DNA from: W0P28-013 sp963621145
Lineage (GTDB): Bacteria > Bacteroidota > Bacteroidia > Bacteroidales > Paludibacteraceae
Length of the DNA stretch: 35,491 nt
Assembly: GCA_963621145.1 (NCBI GenBank)
Contig: CAVFDI010000013.1
Coordinates: 1 to 35,491 of the forward strand
Direction of reading: 5' to 3'
This document shows positions 1 through 7,054 of this stretch, one piece after another. Made by a program: the position numbers and the translations under genes. The notes beneath the pieces were generated by a model, which saw only the letters and a list, made by a program, of their open reading frames with translations, was not told the DNA's origin and did no database searches. Every line of letters begins with the position of its first letter. The stretch's first letter is position 1.

Positions 1-117
1 AGGTTGCAGGTTGCAAAATTGTCAATTAAAGCGCGCCACGTACCTACAAGCCTTTCTCAATTGCAGCGGGCTTTCTCTTAATTCTAAATTCATAATTGCC
101 TAGTGAGACAAAAAAAA

Positions 118-142
118 CGCCCCCCGAAACTATCGGAGGACG
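118..142 (-). terminator. Rho-independent terminator
   Basis: Read on the minus strand, a 10-bp stem (cgtcctccga / tcggggggcg, with two G-U pairs) closes a short loop and is followed by a run of eight T. It lies 60 bases past the stop codon of the 173-aa minus-strand gene, so it probably ends that transcript. Confidence 0.75.
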
Positions 143-201
143 CCGTGTTTTTGCAGAGATTTTTTTAGGTTGACTCTTAAAATTTTTCAGAGCCGACCCG
201 T

Positions 202-723
202 TTATTTTGCCAACTTAAGCAGTGCGTCGGCACCCTCGGGCGACAAAGCCTTCAAGTCCGACATTGGCTCGAATTGGTGAGGAACGTATGTCAGCACTTG
301 GCAGCGCGCAAACTGCTTGTCGCGCGATGCCACGAAATCAATTTTCACATTGGTCTCGTTGCGCGAAACAACCTTGGCCAGCGCATCCCAATTCTGCTCT
401 TCGATGAAACGAATGGCATCTTTGGCCGAACCAGTCTGAACATAAATAACGTAGCCATGCAGCGCACTCTTGTTGTAGCAGAGTTGACGCCAATGATAGC
501 CCAAATAGAGACAGCCCCAAATCACAAAGATGATGGCGCCGCAACCAAGCGCGAAAAATGCAGTGTCGGTGTTTTCGCTTTGCAACGAACGCATCACCAC
601 AAACATGACCATGCCCGCCGCCACCAACAAAATGCCAATGACAATGTCTTTCACGCAAATATTTTTCGAGATATTTTCTTCGGAACCTTGAAGCAGGCTT
701 TCCGAAATTTTCGATTTTGCCAT
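202..723 (-). CDS. Hypothetical membrane protein with two TM helices
   Basis: This is a 173-aa protein I do not recognise. Seen: a polar N-terminus (residues 1-25), a hydrophobic helix at about 27-46, a second at about 55-75, then a soluble domain of about 100 residues. This looks like a small inner-membrane protein with both ends in the cytoplasm (inference). The gene is taken as real because the frame has a sensible start at 723 after an A/G-rich leader (aaaggaaaaatt), the predicted topology is coherent, and a good terminator follows. The 120-aa gene upstream points the same way across a 138-bp gap. No enzyme motif is visible, and no function is assigned. Confidence 0.6.
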   Translation of the reverse strand: MAKSKISESLLQGSEENISKNICVKDIVIGILLVAAGMVMFVVMRSLQSENTDTAFFALGCGAIIFVIWGCLYLGYHWRQLCYNKSALHGYVIYVQTGSAKDAIRFIEEQNWDALAKVVSRNETNVKIDFVASRDKQFARCQVLTYVPHQFEPMSDLKALSPEGADALLKLAK

Positions 724-861
724 AATTTTTCCTTTTATTATTTCAAAAAAAATGTGTAAAACAATCTTTTTCTGCGCACAACACGCAGAGTTTGCGCACT
801 ATTTTCCACCGAAAATCGTGGGAAATGCGCATAAAATCTATAACAATTGGGAAAAATCGGG

Positions 862-1224
862 CTAACGCAGTATACGCCGCAGTGCGAAAACATAATCCTG
901 CGCCGTGGCAGCGTTTACGGCATCGCCAAGGCGCGCCGTGTAGAGTCTGCGTTGTTGTTTTAGGCTCTCGAATTGCGATTTTTCAAGAGCATGATTTCTG
1001 AAAATTGGGGCGTTCGACGAGTGCGAATTGACCTGCGTAACCTGCACATTGGGCGCATTCACGCTGTGGCAAAGAATAGCGCACTGAGCGGTTGCATGCC
1101 ACTCGGTCCATGCACATTCGGTAGGCTCGCTAGGCACACCAACGGCAGGCGCACTCTCTGTTTGCAGTGCCAAACCGCACAACAACAGCGCACCAACGCA
1201 CAAAAGTATGTAAAGCCGTTTCAT
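862..1224 (-). CDS. Small exported protein of unknown function
   Basis: This is a 120-aa protein. Residues 1-25 form a clear Sec signal peptide (a Lys-Arg start, a leucine-rich core, and an Ala-rich end near TESAPA). The mature part has several Cys (ECAW, QCAILC) and a C-terminal stretch with LYTARLGDAV and YVFALRRILR, which looks amphipathic. Small Bacteroidales secreted proteins of this build exist, but I cannot name a family. The gene follows the S9 peptidase gene in the same direction, separated by a low-complexity spacer at 1318-1363, so co-transcription is uncertain. The start at 1224 is chosen because it gives the complete signal peptide. Confidence 0.5.
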   Translation of the reverse strand: MKRLYILLCVGALLLCGLALQTESAPAVGVPSEPTECAWTEWHATAQCAILCHSVNAPNVQVTQVNSHSSNAPIFRNHALEKSQFESLKQQRRLYTARLGDAVNAATAQDYVFALRRILR

Positions 1225-1317
1225 TTCTATTCGCTATAGCAAAAAATCTGTAAAGTGCTGGCGGACTGCAATTTAACAAAAAAAACGAACATTTTTTTTG
1301 CCACCTACCCACCCATC

Positions 1318-1363
1318 AATTCAATAATTCAATGATTCAATGATTCAATAATTCGATGATTAT
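1318..1363. repeat. Degenerate tandem array, unit about attcaatg
   Basis: Four to five imperfect copies of attcaatg/attcaata run through the spacer just past the S9 peptidase stop codon. The sequence is AT-rich, forms no hairpin and does not code. It resembles the word arrays in other spacers of this window, especially the acgattaaac array at 7021-7050. Confidence 0.7.
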
Positions 1364-3438
1364 TCCTTCAGCCACCTATCCAACCAAGCGAAGAATGTGC
1401 GCTGCCACAAAATGCCATTTTGCGGTTTCAAAACCCAGTGATTTTCATCGGGGAAAATGAGCAATTCGGCAGGCACGCCACGCATTTTAGCCGCATCGAA
1501 AGCACTCATGCCCTGCGACGCCAAAATACGATAGTCTTTTTCGCCATGAATGCAGAGAATTGGCGCGTCCCATTTATCGACAAAAAGGTGTGGCGAATTG
1601 GCAAATGTACGCTGCGCCGTGGCGTTGTTTTTGTCCCAATAAGCGCCGCCCATGTCCCAGTTGGCAAACCATTTCTCTTCAGTTTCGAGATATTGCTGTT
1701 GCATATTGAAAATGCCATCGTGCGCAATGAACGCTTTGAACCTTTTTTCGTGATGACCAGCCAGCCAATAGACCGAATATCCGCCAAAACTTGCGCCCAC
1801 GCAGCCAAGGTGGTCGGTGTCGACAAACGGCTCTTTACAGAACGTATCGATGGCGGTGAGATAATCTTTCATGCACTGTCCGCCATAGTCGCCGCTAATC
1901 TGCTCGAGCCATTCCTGACCAAATCCGTAGAGTCCGCGGCGGTTTGGTGCGACAATAATATAGTCGTTGGCTGCCATTATCTGGAAATTCCAGCGATAGC
2001 TCCAAAATTGGCTCACAGGCGATTGCGGACCGCCCTCGCAATAGAGCAGCGTCGGATATTTTTTTGATGCGTCGAAATGCGGCGGATAGATTACCCAAAC
2101 CAACATCTGTTTGTTGTCGGTGGTGGTCATCCAACGTTCCTCCACACGACCAAATGCCATCTGATCGAGCAGCGGTTTGTTCACAAAACTGATTTGGCGT
2201 TGTTCGCCCGTTTTTGTATCAATTTTGAAAATGTCGGTTGGTACGCTCATGCTTTGGCGCAGTGCCGTGAGTCCCGTTCCGTTGTTTGCCAGCGCCACAT
2301 AGTCGTGAACGCCTTCGGTGAGTTGCGCGAATTGCTTTGTAGCGATGTTGGCGCGATAGACTTGCGTTGTGCCATGCTGACAGCTCGTCAGGTAAATATC
2401 CTGCGAATTATTGTCCCACACAAGCGAAGCCACGCTCTGATCCCAATCTTTCGACACATCGATGCGCTCGCCAGTGGCAAGATTTTGCACAAAAAGTCGA
2501 TTTTTGTCCGATTCGTAGCCATCGCGTTCCATGCTCTCCCACGCAAGCCACTGTCCGTCGGGCGAGAAAGTCGGGTTGATGTCGTAGCCCATCATGCCTT
2601 CGGTGAGATTACGCGTTTCGCCCGTCGCCAAATCGTAAAGATAGATATCAGAATTGGTTGAAACAGCATATTCCAAGCCAGTTTTTTTGCGGCAAGTGTA
2701 GGCAATGGTCTTTTCGTCGCGACTCCAAGCCAACTGTTCTACTCCGCCAAATGGTTTCATCGGACATTCAAACGCTGTGCCATCGAGCAGATCCACAACA
2801 TTTTCGACACGCAGCGAAGTGCCATCGCTGAGCAAATCGCAAAGGAAAGGATGCGGCGCCGTTTCGACCCATTCGTCCCAATGCTTGTACATCAAATCGT
2901 CCACCACGCGACCGCTTGCCAGCGGCAGATCGGGATATTTTTCGGCAGTTGCTTCGATGGTTTTCACCTGCGCAATCAGAATTATTTTGTCGCGCATTGG
3001 CGAAAGTAGGTAGCCCTCTATATCCTTGTCGAAGCCTTCGAGACAGAGCTCTTTTTCGTTGTCGAGACCAGCGGTCAAGTACAGTTTTCCACCCTTCAAA
3101 TAGGTCAGTTGCGCATTGCCCCACCACATAGGGTCGCTACCCACAAATTCATCGTAAGTGCGAAGCGTGTCGCCCTCTTCCATTGCCAATCGCACCCAAG
3201 TGGTCGAGCGATTTTCTGGCACGCTGTAGTACGAAATGGTGTAAGCCACGCCGCCCACTTCGAGGTCGGGCACCACACTGCCAATGCGCCCCATAGACCA
3301 GAGTGCTTCGGGCGTCAGGCGGTCGCCTTCGAGTTGCAGATTGTTTGGTCCAATAGGCGATTTTTCAGCCTCGTTGCTGTTTGTGTTGCATGCTGTAAGT
3401 CCAGCCGCTATTGCCATCATCATCAAAATTTTTTTCAT
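1360..3438 (-). CDS. S9 family prolyl oligopeptidase, lipoprotein
   Basis: This is an alpha/beta-hydrolase serine peptidase of the DPP-IV/acylaminoacyl-peptidase branch of family S9, expected to cleave short peptides outside the cytoplasm. The frame stays open to 3534, but the start at 3438 is preferred: it begins a lipoprotein signal peptide (MKKILMMMAIAAGLTAC, lipobox LTAC, Cys 17) and gives 692 aa, normal for the family. Residues of about 60-430 form a beta-propeller with WD40-like TolB-type segments (for example SPDGQWLAWES). The C-terminal hydrolase domain has the nucleophile in GASFGGY (Ser about 550), Asp about 635 in GEKDYR and His about 667 in ENHW. All three catalytic residues are present. 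A TACCTTTG promoter box lies just upstream. It probably scavenges peptides in the periplasm or at the outer membrane (inference). Confidence 0.93.
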   Translation of the reverse strand: MKKILMMMAIAAGLTACNTNSNEAEKSPIGPNNLQLEGDRLTPEALWSMGRIGSVVPDLEVGGVAYTISYYSVPENRSTTWVRLAMEEGDTLRTYDEFVGSDPMWWGNAQLTYLKGGKLYLTAGLDNEKELCLEGFDKDIEGYLLSPMRDKIILIAQVKTIEATAEKYPDLPLASGRVVDDLMYKHWDEWVETAPHPFLCDLLSDGTSLRVENVVDLLDGTAFECPMKPFGGVEQLAWSRDEKTIAYTCRKKTGLEYAVSTNSDIYLYDLATGETRNLTEGMMGYDINPTFSPDGQWLAWESMERDGYESDKNRLFVQNLATGERIDVSKDWDQSVASLVWDNNSQDIYLTSCQHGTTQVYRANIATKQFAQLTEGVHDYVALANNGTGLTALRQSMSVPTDIFKIDTKTGEQRQISFVNKPLLDQMAFGRVEERWMTTTDNKQMLVWVIYPPHFDASKKYPTLLYCEGGPQSPVSQFWSYRWNFQIMAANDYIIVAPNRRGLYGFGQEWLEQISGDYGGQCMKDYLTAIDTFCKEPFVDTDHLGCVGASFGGYSVYWLAGHHEKRFKAFIAHDGIFNMQQQYLETEEKWFANWDMGGAYWDKNNATAQRTFANSPHLFVDKWDAPILCIHGEKDYRILASQGMSAFDAAKMRGVPAELLIFPDENHWVLKPQNGILWQRTFFAWLDRWLKE

Positions 3439-3463
3439 TTTTTCTTTCCGATTTTTCGAAACG

Positions 3464-3471
3464 CAAAGGTA
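3464..3471 (-). promoter_or_regulatory. Bacteroidota -7 box TACCTTTG for S9 peptidase
   Basis: An exact TAnnTTTG match on the minus strand, 25 bases upstream of the chosen start codon. No clear TTG is present at the -33 position, so the promoter is only half matched. Confidence 0.5.
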
Positions 3472-3849
3472 GTAAAATTCTCCGAATTGAGAAAAATCGC
3501 AAAGATTGACTGATTTTTTTTGCCATCTTCGCAATAAAGTCAGTTAAATAAAAATAATTTCTGCAAAATCAGCAATCAAAATCACCACTTCAGCAACGAA
3601 AACGGATTTTTCGAGTCGGGAAACATCGCATTTTTCCAAAAAATCAGAGAAAAATTAGTCAAGACACGAAAAAATGATTTTTTCTGCAAAATTGGAACAA
3701 AAACAACCTCCGCAAAAACTTGCAATTTTTCTTCGCGCATTATGCGCGCGCACGCGACGCACTTTAATTTCGGGGCGAGTATTACATTCGCCAAAATACA
3801 CTTAAGGTGGTTCTAAAAGTTAGGCGTATAGGTCTAATTTTATGGGGCT

Positions 3850-3892
3850 GAAAAAAACAGACAGTCGGCTCACCCAGTCGGCTGTTTTTTTC
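3850..3892. terminator. A/T-closed hairpin, possible bidirectional terminator
   Basis: gaaaaaaacag at 3850-3860 pairs with ctgtttttttc at 3882-3892 (11 bp). The loop region contains the 8-mer agtcggct twice as a direct repeat (3863-3870, 3876-3883), so the inside does not fold simply. The U-run on both strands fits a terminator, but no annotated gene ends here. Confidence 0.4.
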
Positions 3893-3955
3893 AATTTTAC
3901 ACGGAAAATCTTTATTGTTGATAATCAGGCAATTAACATTTTTTCTGATAGATTT

Positions 3956-3988
3956 TTGCCCGTTTCCCGATTTTTTTTCGTAACTTTG
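3956..3988 (+). promoter_or_regulatory. Promoter of the GT5 gene (TTG ... TAACTTTG)
   Basis: TAACTTTG at 3981-3988 is an exact match to the Bacteroidota -7 box. A TTG at 3956-3958 lies 22 bases upstream, slightly more than the usual 19-21. Transcription would start near 3995, about 20 bases before the ATG. Confidence 0.65.
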
Positions 3989-4016
3989 CAAATGATTTTG
4001 TAAATAGGGGAAGATT

Positions 4017-4841
4017 ATGAAAGAACCTGTAAAAGTTTTGTTTATTGCGCAAGAATTAACGCCGTATTTGCCTGAAAATGAGATGGCTAAAATTTGTCGC
4101 GAGTTGCCGCAATACATTCAAGAACAAGGCTGCGAAATTCGCATTTTCATGCCTGCATATGGTGTAATCAACGAACGACGCAACCAACTGCACGAAGTAC
4201 AACGACTCTCGGGCTTGAACATGATAATCGACGACAACGACCACCCACTCATCATCAAAGTAGCATCGATACCATCGGTGCGCATGCAGGTCTATTTCAT
4301 CGACAACGAAGAATTTTTCCGTCGCCGCGGCACATCAGTCGATGCCGAGGGCAACGAATACGACGACAACGACGACCGCATGATTTTCTTCGCCCGCAGC
4401 GTGCTCGAAACCATCAAAAAACTGCGTTGGACGCCCAACATCATTCACTGTCACGGCTGGATGACATCGCTCGTGCCGCTCTATCTGCGCACAGCCTACG
4501 GCGACGATCCATTCTTCGAAAACGCCAAAGTGGTCTACACCGCCTACGACAATGTTTTTCACAAAACTTTCGGCGCGCAGTTTGCACAACACGCTCTGAC
4601 TAAAGGAGTTACGCCCGAAGATGTCTCGACCATTGCCAATGCGCCTGTGGGCTGCGACGAGGTTACACGCCTCGCCTTCCGCTATGCCGACGTGGCCGAT
4701 TCAGGCTGCGAAAACATGGACGCAACGCTCGAAAAATTGGCTCAAGCCGAAAATCGCACTTTCGCACCATTCGAGGAGGATTTCCGCCAAAAATATCTGC
4801 GCATCTATGCCGATATCGACAAAGTGTTCCGCGATTTGTAA
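4017..4841 (+). CDS. Lone GT5 (starch/glycogen synthase N-terminal) domain protein
   Basis: This 274-aa protein corresponds only to the N-terminal Rossmann domain of GT5 glycogen/starch synthases. Seen: VLFIAQELTPY near residue 7, then IFMPAYGVI (compare the family's MPRYG) and IIHCHGWMTSLVPLYL (compare the HAHDW region). The KTGGL nucleotide-sugar loop is replaced by an unrelated stretch (PENEMAKI), and the entire C-terminal GT1 domain is absent. Such single-domain proteins are common in Bacteroidales and are often annotated as glycogen synthase. With half the active site missing, glucosyl transfer on its own looks unlikely; a partner or regulatory role is possible (inference). The DUF4270 lipoprotein downstream is a frequent neighbour of it in Bacteroidales, as far as I recall. 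Confidence 0.85.
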   Translation: MKEPVKVLFIAQELTPYLPENEMAKICRELPQYIQEQGCEIRIFMPAYGVINERRNQLHEVQRLSGLNMIIDDNDHPLIIKVASIPSVRMQVYFIDNEEFFRRRGTSVDAEGNEYDDNDDRMIFFARSVLETIKKLRWTPNIIHCHGWMTSLVPLYLRTAYGDDPFFENAKVVYTAYDNVFHKTFGAQFAQHALTKGVTPEDVSTIANAPVGCDEVTRLAFRYADVADSGCENMDATLEKLAQAENRTFAPFEEDFRQKYLRIYADIDKVFRDL

Positions 4842-4894
4842 TTAAGAACTATTTTAGTGAGCCAAAGTCAAGACTTGGTCGATTCAACCAATCT

Positions 4895-4945
4895 CTTGCT
4901 ACTTGCTACTTGTATCTTGCTACTTGTATCTTGCTACTTGCTACT
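4895..4945. repeat. Tandem word array cttgctacttgtat
   Basis: About 50 bases built from cttgctact and cttgtat words (period 7 or 14), between the GT5 and DUF4270 genes. The reverse complement of the same words (tagcaagatacaagtagcaag) occurs 26 kb away at 31251-31281, after porX. Confidence 0.85.
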
Positions 4946-4975
4946 AATTTGCGTGAAACGCCACGCTACTAAAAT

Positions 4976-6358
4976 ATGAAACGAATTTTTTCCGACCGCT
5001 TTTGCCAATTTCGCTACACATTGGCACTTTTTGTTGTGCTAGTGGCTGTAGGTTGCACCGACACCGAAAAAACCGGTCTTGTGGTGCAGCCCGACAACGA
5101 CCGCATCCTTGTGTTTGTCGACACTTTTGGCGTTACTGCCAACGAGAGTTACAACAATGTGATTTCGGCACAATGCGACACCGCAGCCATGGCTCTTGGC
5201 GAATTTTACAGCGAACGCTACGGCTCCACCAAAGCCGAACTCTTGGTACAATTGGCACCGCCTATCGGCTACGAATTTGCGCCCGACTCGCTCAACCCCA
5301 CGCCCGACTCGCTGGTGCTTTACATGTACTACGACTCATATTTTGGCAGCGAAACCGCTCCACTCGAAATCAGCATCTACGAAATCAACAAAAAAGCCAT
5401 CGACTACAACACCACCTACTACAGCGACCTCGATGTGTCGGATTTTACCGACGAATCGGTGCTGATGGGACGGCGCGTCATCACTTCGGTAGATCAAACT
5501 TTGGCTGATTCGGTACTCAACTCAGACGACTACACGCCTTCGTTCCGCTACAAATTTTCAGACGAACAACTAAATCGATTCTTCACTATGCCACGCAGCG
5601 CCTACGAGTCGTACGAAGCCTTCACCGACGAGTTCAAAGGCCTCTACATCACCACAAAATATGGCGCATCGACCATGATCTATTTCAACCAAATATCGTT
5701 GAAATTGTTCTACCACTACACGCGTCCATCGGTTGGCGACACGCTGCACACATCCATCATTTTCCCAGCCAACCGCGAAGTGCGCCAACTCAACCACTTC
5801 GTTCATGGCGAATTTATGGCCGATTCGCTGGCCGACGACAGTCTGCTGCTTGTGAAATCGCCCGCTGGCCTCTATCCGCGTGTGCATATTCCCATTGGAA
5901 AAATGCGCGCCGCCATTCGCGATTCCATTGGCGACCGACTCTACAATGTGAACAGCGCCGTGCTCGAGGCCGAAATTGCCGAGACTGAAACTGGCACGCT
6001 GCCACTGCAAATGCCCACTGCGCTACTTCTGCTGCGCGAATCGCAATTGGAGAAATTTGCCATCGACGACTACACGCCAATTGCCAACGACTCGCTGGGC
6101 GCAGTAGCCATATACGATAGCGACCGCAATCTATATCAATTCGACCTTGCCTATCTGCTCACCTACGAAGTACGCGACAACTACGACCGCACCGACGATG
6201 TGGAGACTTTCGCCATTGTACCGTGCAAGGTAAATTACGATTCGTCGGGCGAAATTCAGTCGGTCGTGCCGCTGCGACAACTGAGCGGCATCAGCCTGCG
6301 TAGCGCCAACAATCAAACCTCGCCGCTGCGCATCAAAATGATTTACAACGGATTTTAG
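4976..6358 (+). CDS. DUF4270 family lipoprotein
   Basis: This 460-aa cell-envelope protein of the DUF4270 family is restricted to Bacteroidota; its function is not established. Seen: an N-terminal signal with a lipobox-like end (LVAVGC, Cys 27), then the family's opening pattern (VFVDTFGVTANES, followed by GEFYSERYGSTKAELLVQL). The rest is rich in beta strand, Asp, Tyr and Ser, with repeated segments such as DDYTP and LADSVL/SLADDSLL. It is probably anchored to the outer membrane. The next gene starts at the very next base after its TAG stop, so the two are translated from one message. The lipobox has Ala rather than Leu at -3, which is slightly unusual. Confidence 0.85.
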   Translation: MKRIFSDRFCQFRYTLALFVVLVAVGCTDTEKTGLVVQPDNDRILVFVDTFGVTANESYNNVISAQCDTAAMALGEFYSERYGSTKAELLVQLAPPIGYEFAPDSLNPTPDSLVLYMYYDSYFGSETAPLEISIYEINKKAIDYNTTYYSDLDVSDFTDESVLMGRRVITSVDQTLADSVLNSDDYTPSFRYKFSDEQLNRFFTMPRSAYESYEAFTDEFKGLYITTKYGASTMIYFNQISLKLFYHYTRPSVGDTLHTSIIFPANREVRQLNHFVHGEFMADSLADDSLLLVKSPAGLYPRVHIPIGKMRAAIRDSIGDRLYNVNSAVLEAEIAETETGTLPLQMPTALLLLRESQLEKFAIDDYTPIANDSLGAVAIYDSDRNLYQFDLAYLLTYEVRDNYDRTDDVETFAIVPCKVNYDSSGEIQSVVPLRQLSGISLRSANNQTSPLRIKMIYNGF

Positions 6359-7009
6359 ATGAAAAAGACATTTTTCATACTTTGTTGTCTGCTGACCACA
6401 GCAGGCACAATTTTGGCCAACGATAGCATCAGCACACGCTATGTGAAAGGCGAATTTATCAGCTTCTGTTCGGTTGATGTAGCTGCACCAAAAGCCGTTG
6501 GCGACTCCATTGTGGAAGATTTGGTCGATCAGATAACATCGGACTACGAGCAACTATTTTCGTGGGCTTTCAAAGGTCTCGGACAGCAAGGCGAGGACGA
6601 TGTGCGCGACGAAGTGGTAGTGCTTGTGAAAGAATCGCATTTTGACAGATTGTCAGGCAAATGCAACATGGTGGTCGACATAGAAGTGCCGCACGTAACC
6701 TCGTTCCGCGATGTGCCAGTCGATAGTAAAGTGCTGATTTCCAACCCAAACGACGCCACCACACGTGTCGATGTCGACATCTACTACTCCAACGCCGTGC
6801 TAAAAAAAGCCTATGGCATATTTTTTGTGAAAGCAATCGATGAGGATCACATCGAAATGAGTGTGGAAGTGCATATTCGCTTTGGTTGGTTCTTCAACAT
6901 TTTCATCACACAACGCCGTTTCCGCAACATTTTCGAGTGGCGCGAACAAGGTTTCATGAACAATCTGAAAGAAGAAGCACTGCGCCGAAAATCGAACGGC
7001 AATCGTTGA
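6359..7009 (+). CDS. Exported protein of unknown function
   Basis: This is a 216-aa protein. Residues 1-20 (MKKTFFILCCLLTTAGTILA) are a Sec signal peptide. The mature part is acidic in its first half (GEDDVRDEVVVLV) and basic at the C-terminus, with a patch of aromatic residues (IRFGWFFNIFITQRRF) followed by an amphipathic helix (MNNLKEEALRRK). Alternating strands ending in a helix recall START/SRPBCC-like folds, but this is a guess from pattern alone. The ATG abuts the DUF4270 stop codon with no gap, so translational coupling and a shared envelope role are likely. No catalytic motif is visible. Confidence 0.7.
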   Translation: MKKTFFILCCLLTTAGTILANDSISTRYVKGEFISFCSVDVAAPKAVGDSIVEDLVDQITSDYEQLFSWAFKGLGQQGEDDVRDEVVVLVKESHFDRLSGKCNMVVDIEVPHVTSFRDVPVDSKVLISNPNDATTRVDVDIYYSNAVLKKAYGIFFVKAIDEDHIEMSVEVHIRFGWFFNIFITQRRFRNIFEWREQGFMNNLKEEALRRKSNGNR

Positions 7010-7020
7010 TTCTAACACAC

Positions 7021-7050
7021 CAACGATTAAACCATTCAACGATTAAACAA
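7021..7050. repeat. Word array caacgattaaac
   Basis: Two copies of caacgattaaac separated by cattc, directly before the clpC start codon. The word cgattaaac recurs at 29602-29612 upstream of porX. Confidence 0.65.
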
Positions 7051-7054
7051 AATT

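Larger units (their letters stand above)
3439..4016. other. 578-bp divergent intergenic region, no gene seen
   Basis: This spacer separates the leftward S9 peptidase gene from the rightward GT5 gene. It holds a -7 box for each, a GC-rich palindrome at 3734-3748 (cgcgca-tta-tgcgcg), a hairpin at 3820-3837 (ttaggc/gtctaa) and a long A/T-closed stem at 3850-3892. The open frames across it are short, cysteine- and lysine-rich, and look like chance. A small RNA or a decayed element is possible. Confidence 0.6.

Noticed and set aside
1..97. Possible tRNA or small RNA at the left edge
   Set aside because: No cloverleaf or T-loop motif (GTTCGA..C) is present; the sequence is low-complexity spacer.
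1318..1363. CRISPR-like spacing in the tandem arrays
   Set aside because: Units are 7-14 bases, imperfect and without unique spacers; no cas gene is nearby.
3582..4117. Short minus-strand frames (70 and 111 aa) between the S9 peptidase and the GT5 gene
   Set aside because: They have a Lys/Phe/Cys-rich chance composition, no initiation context, and cross hairpins and the GT5 promoter.
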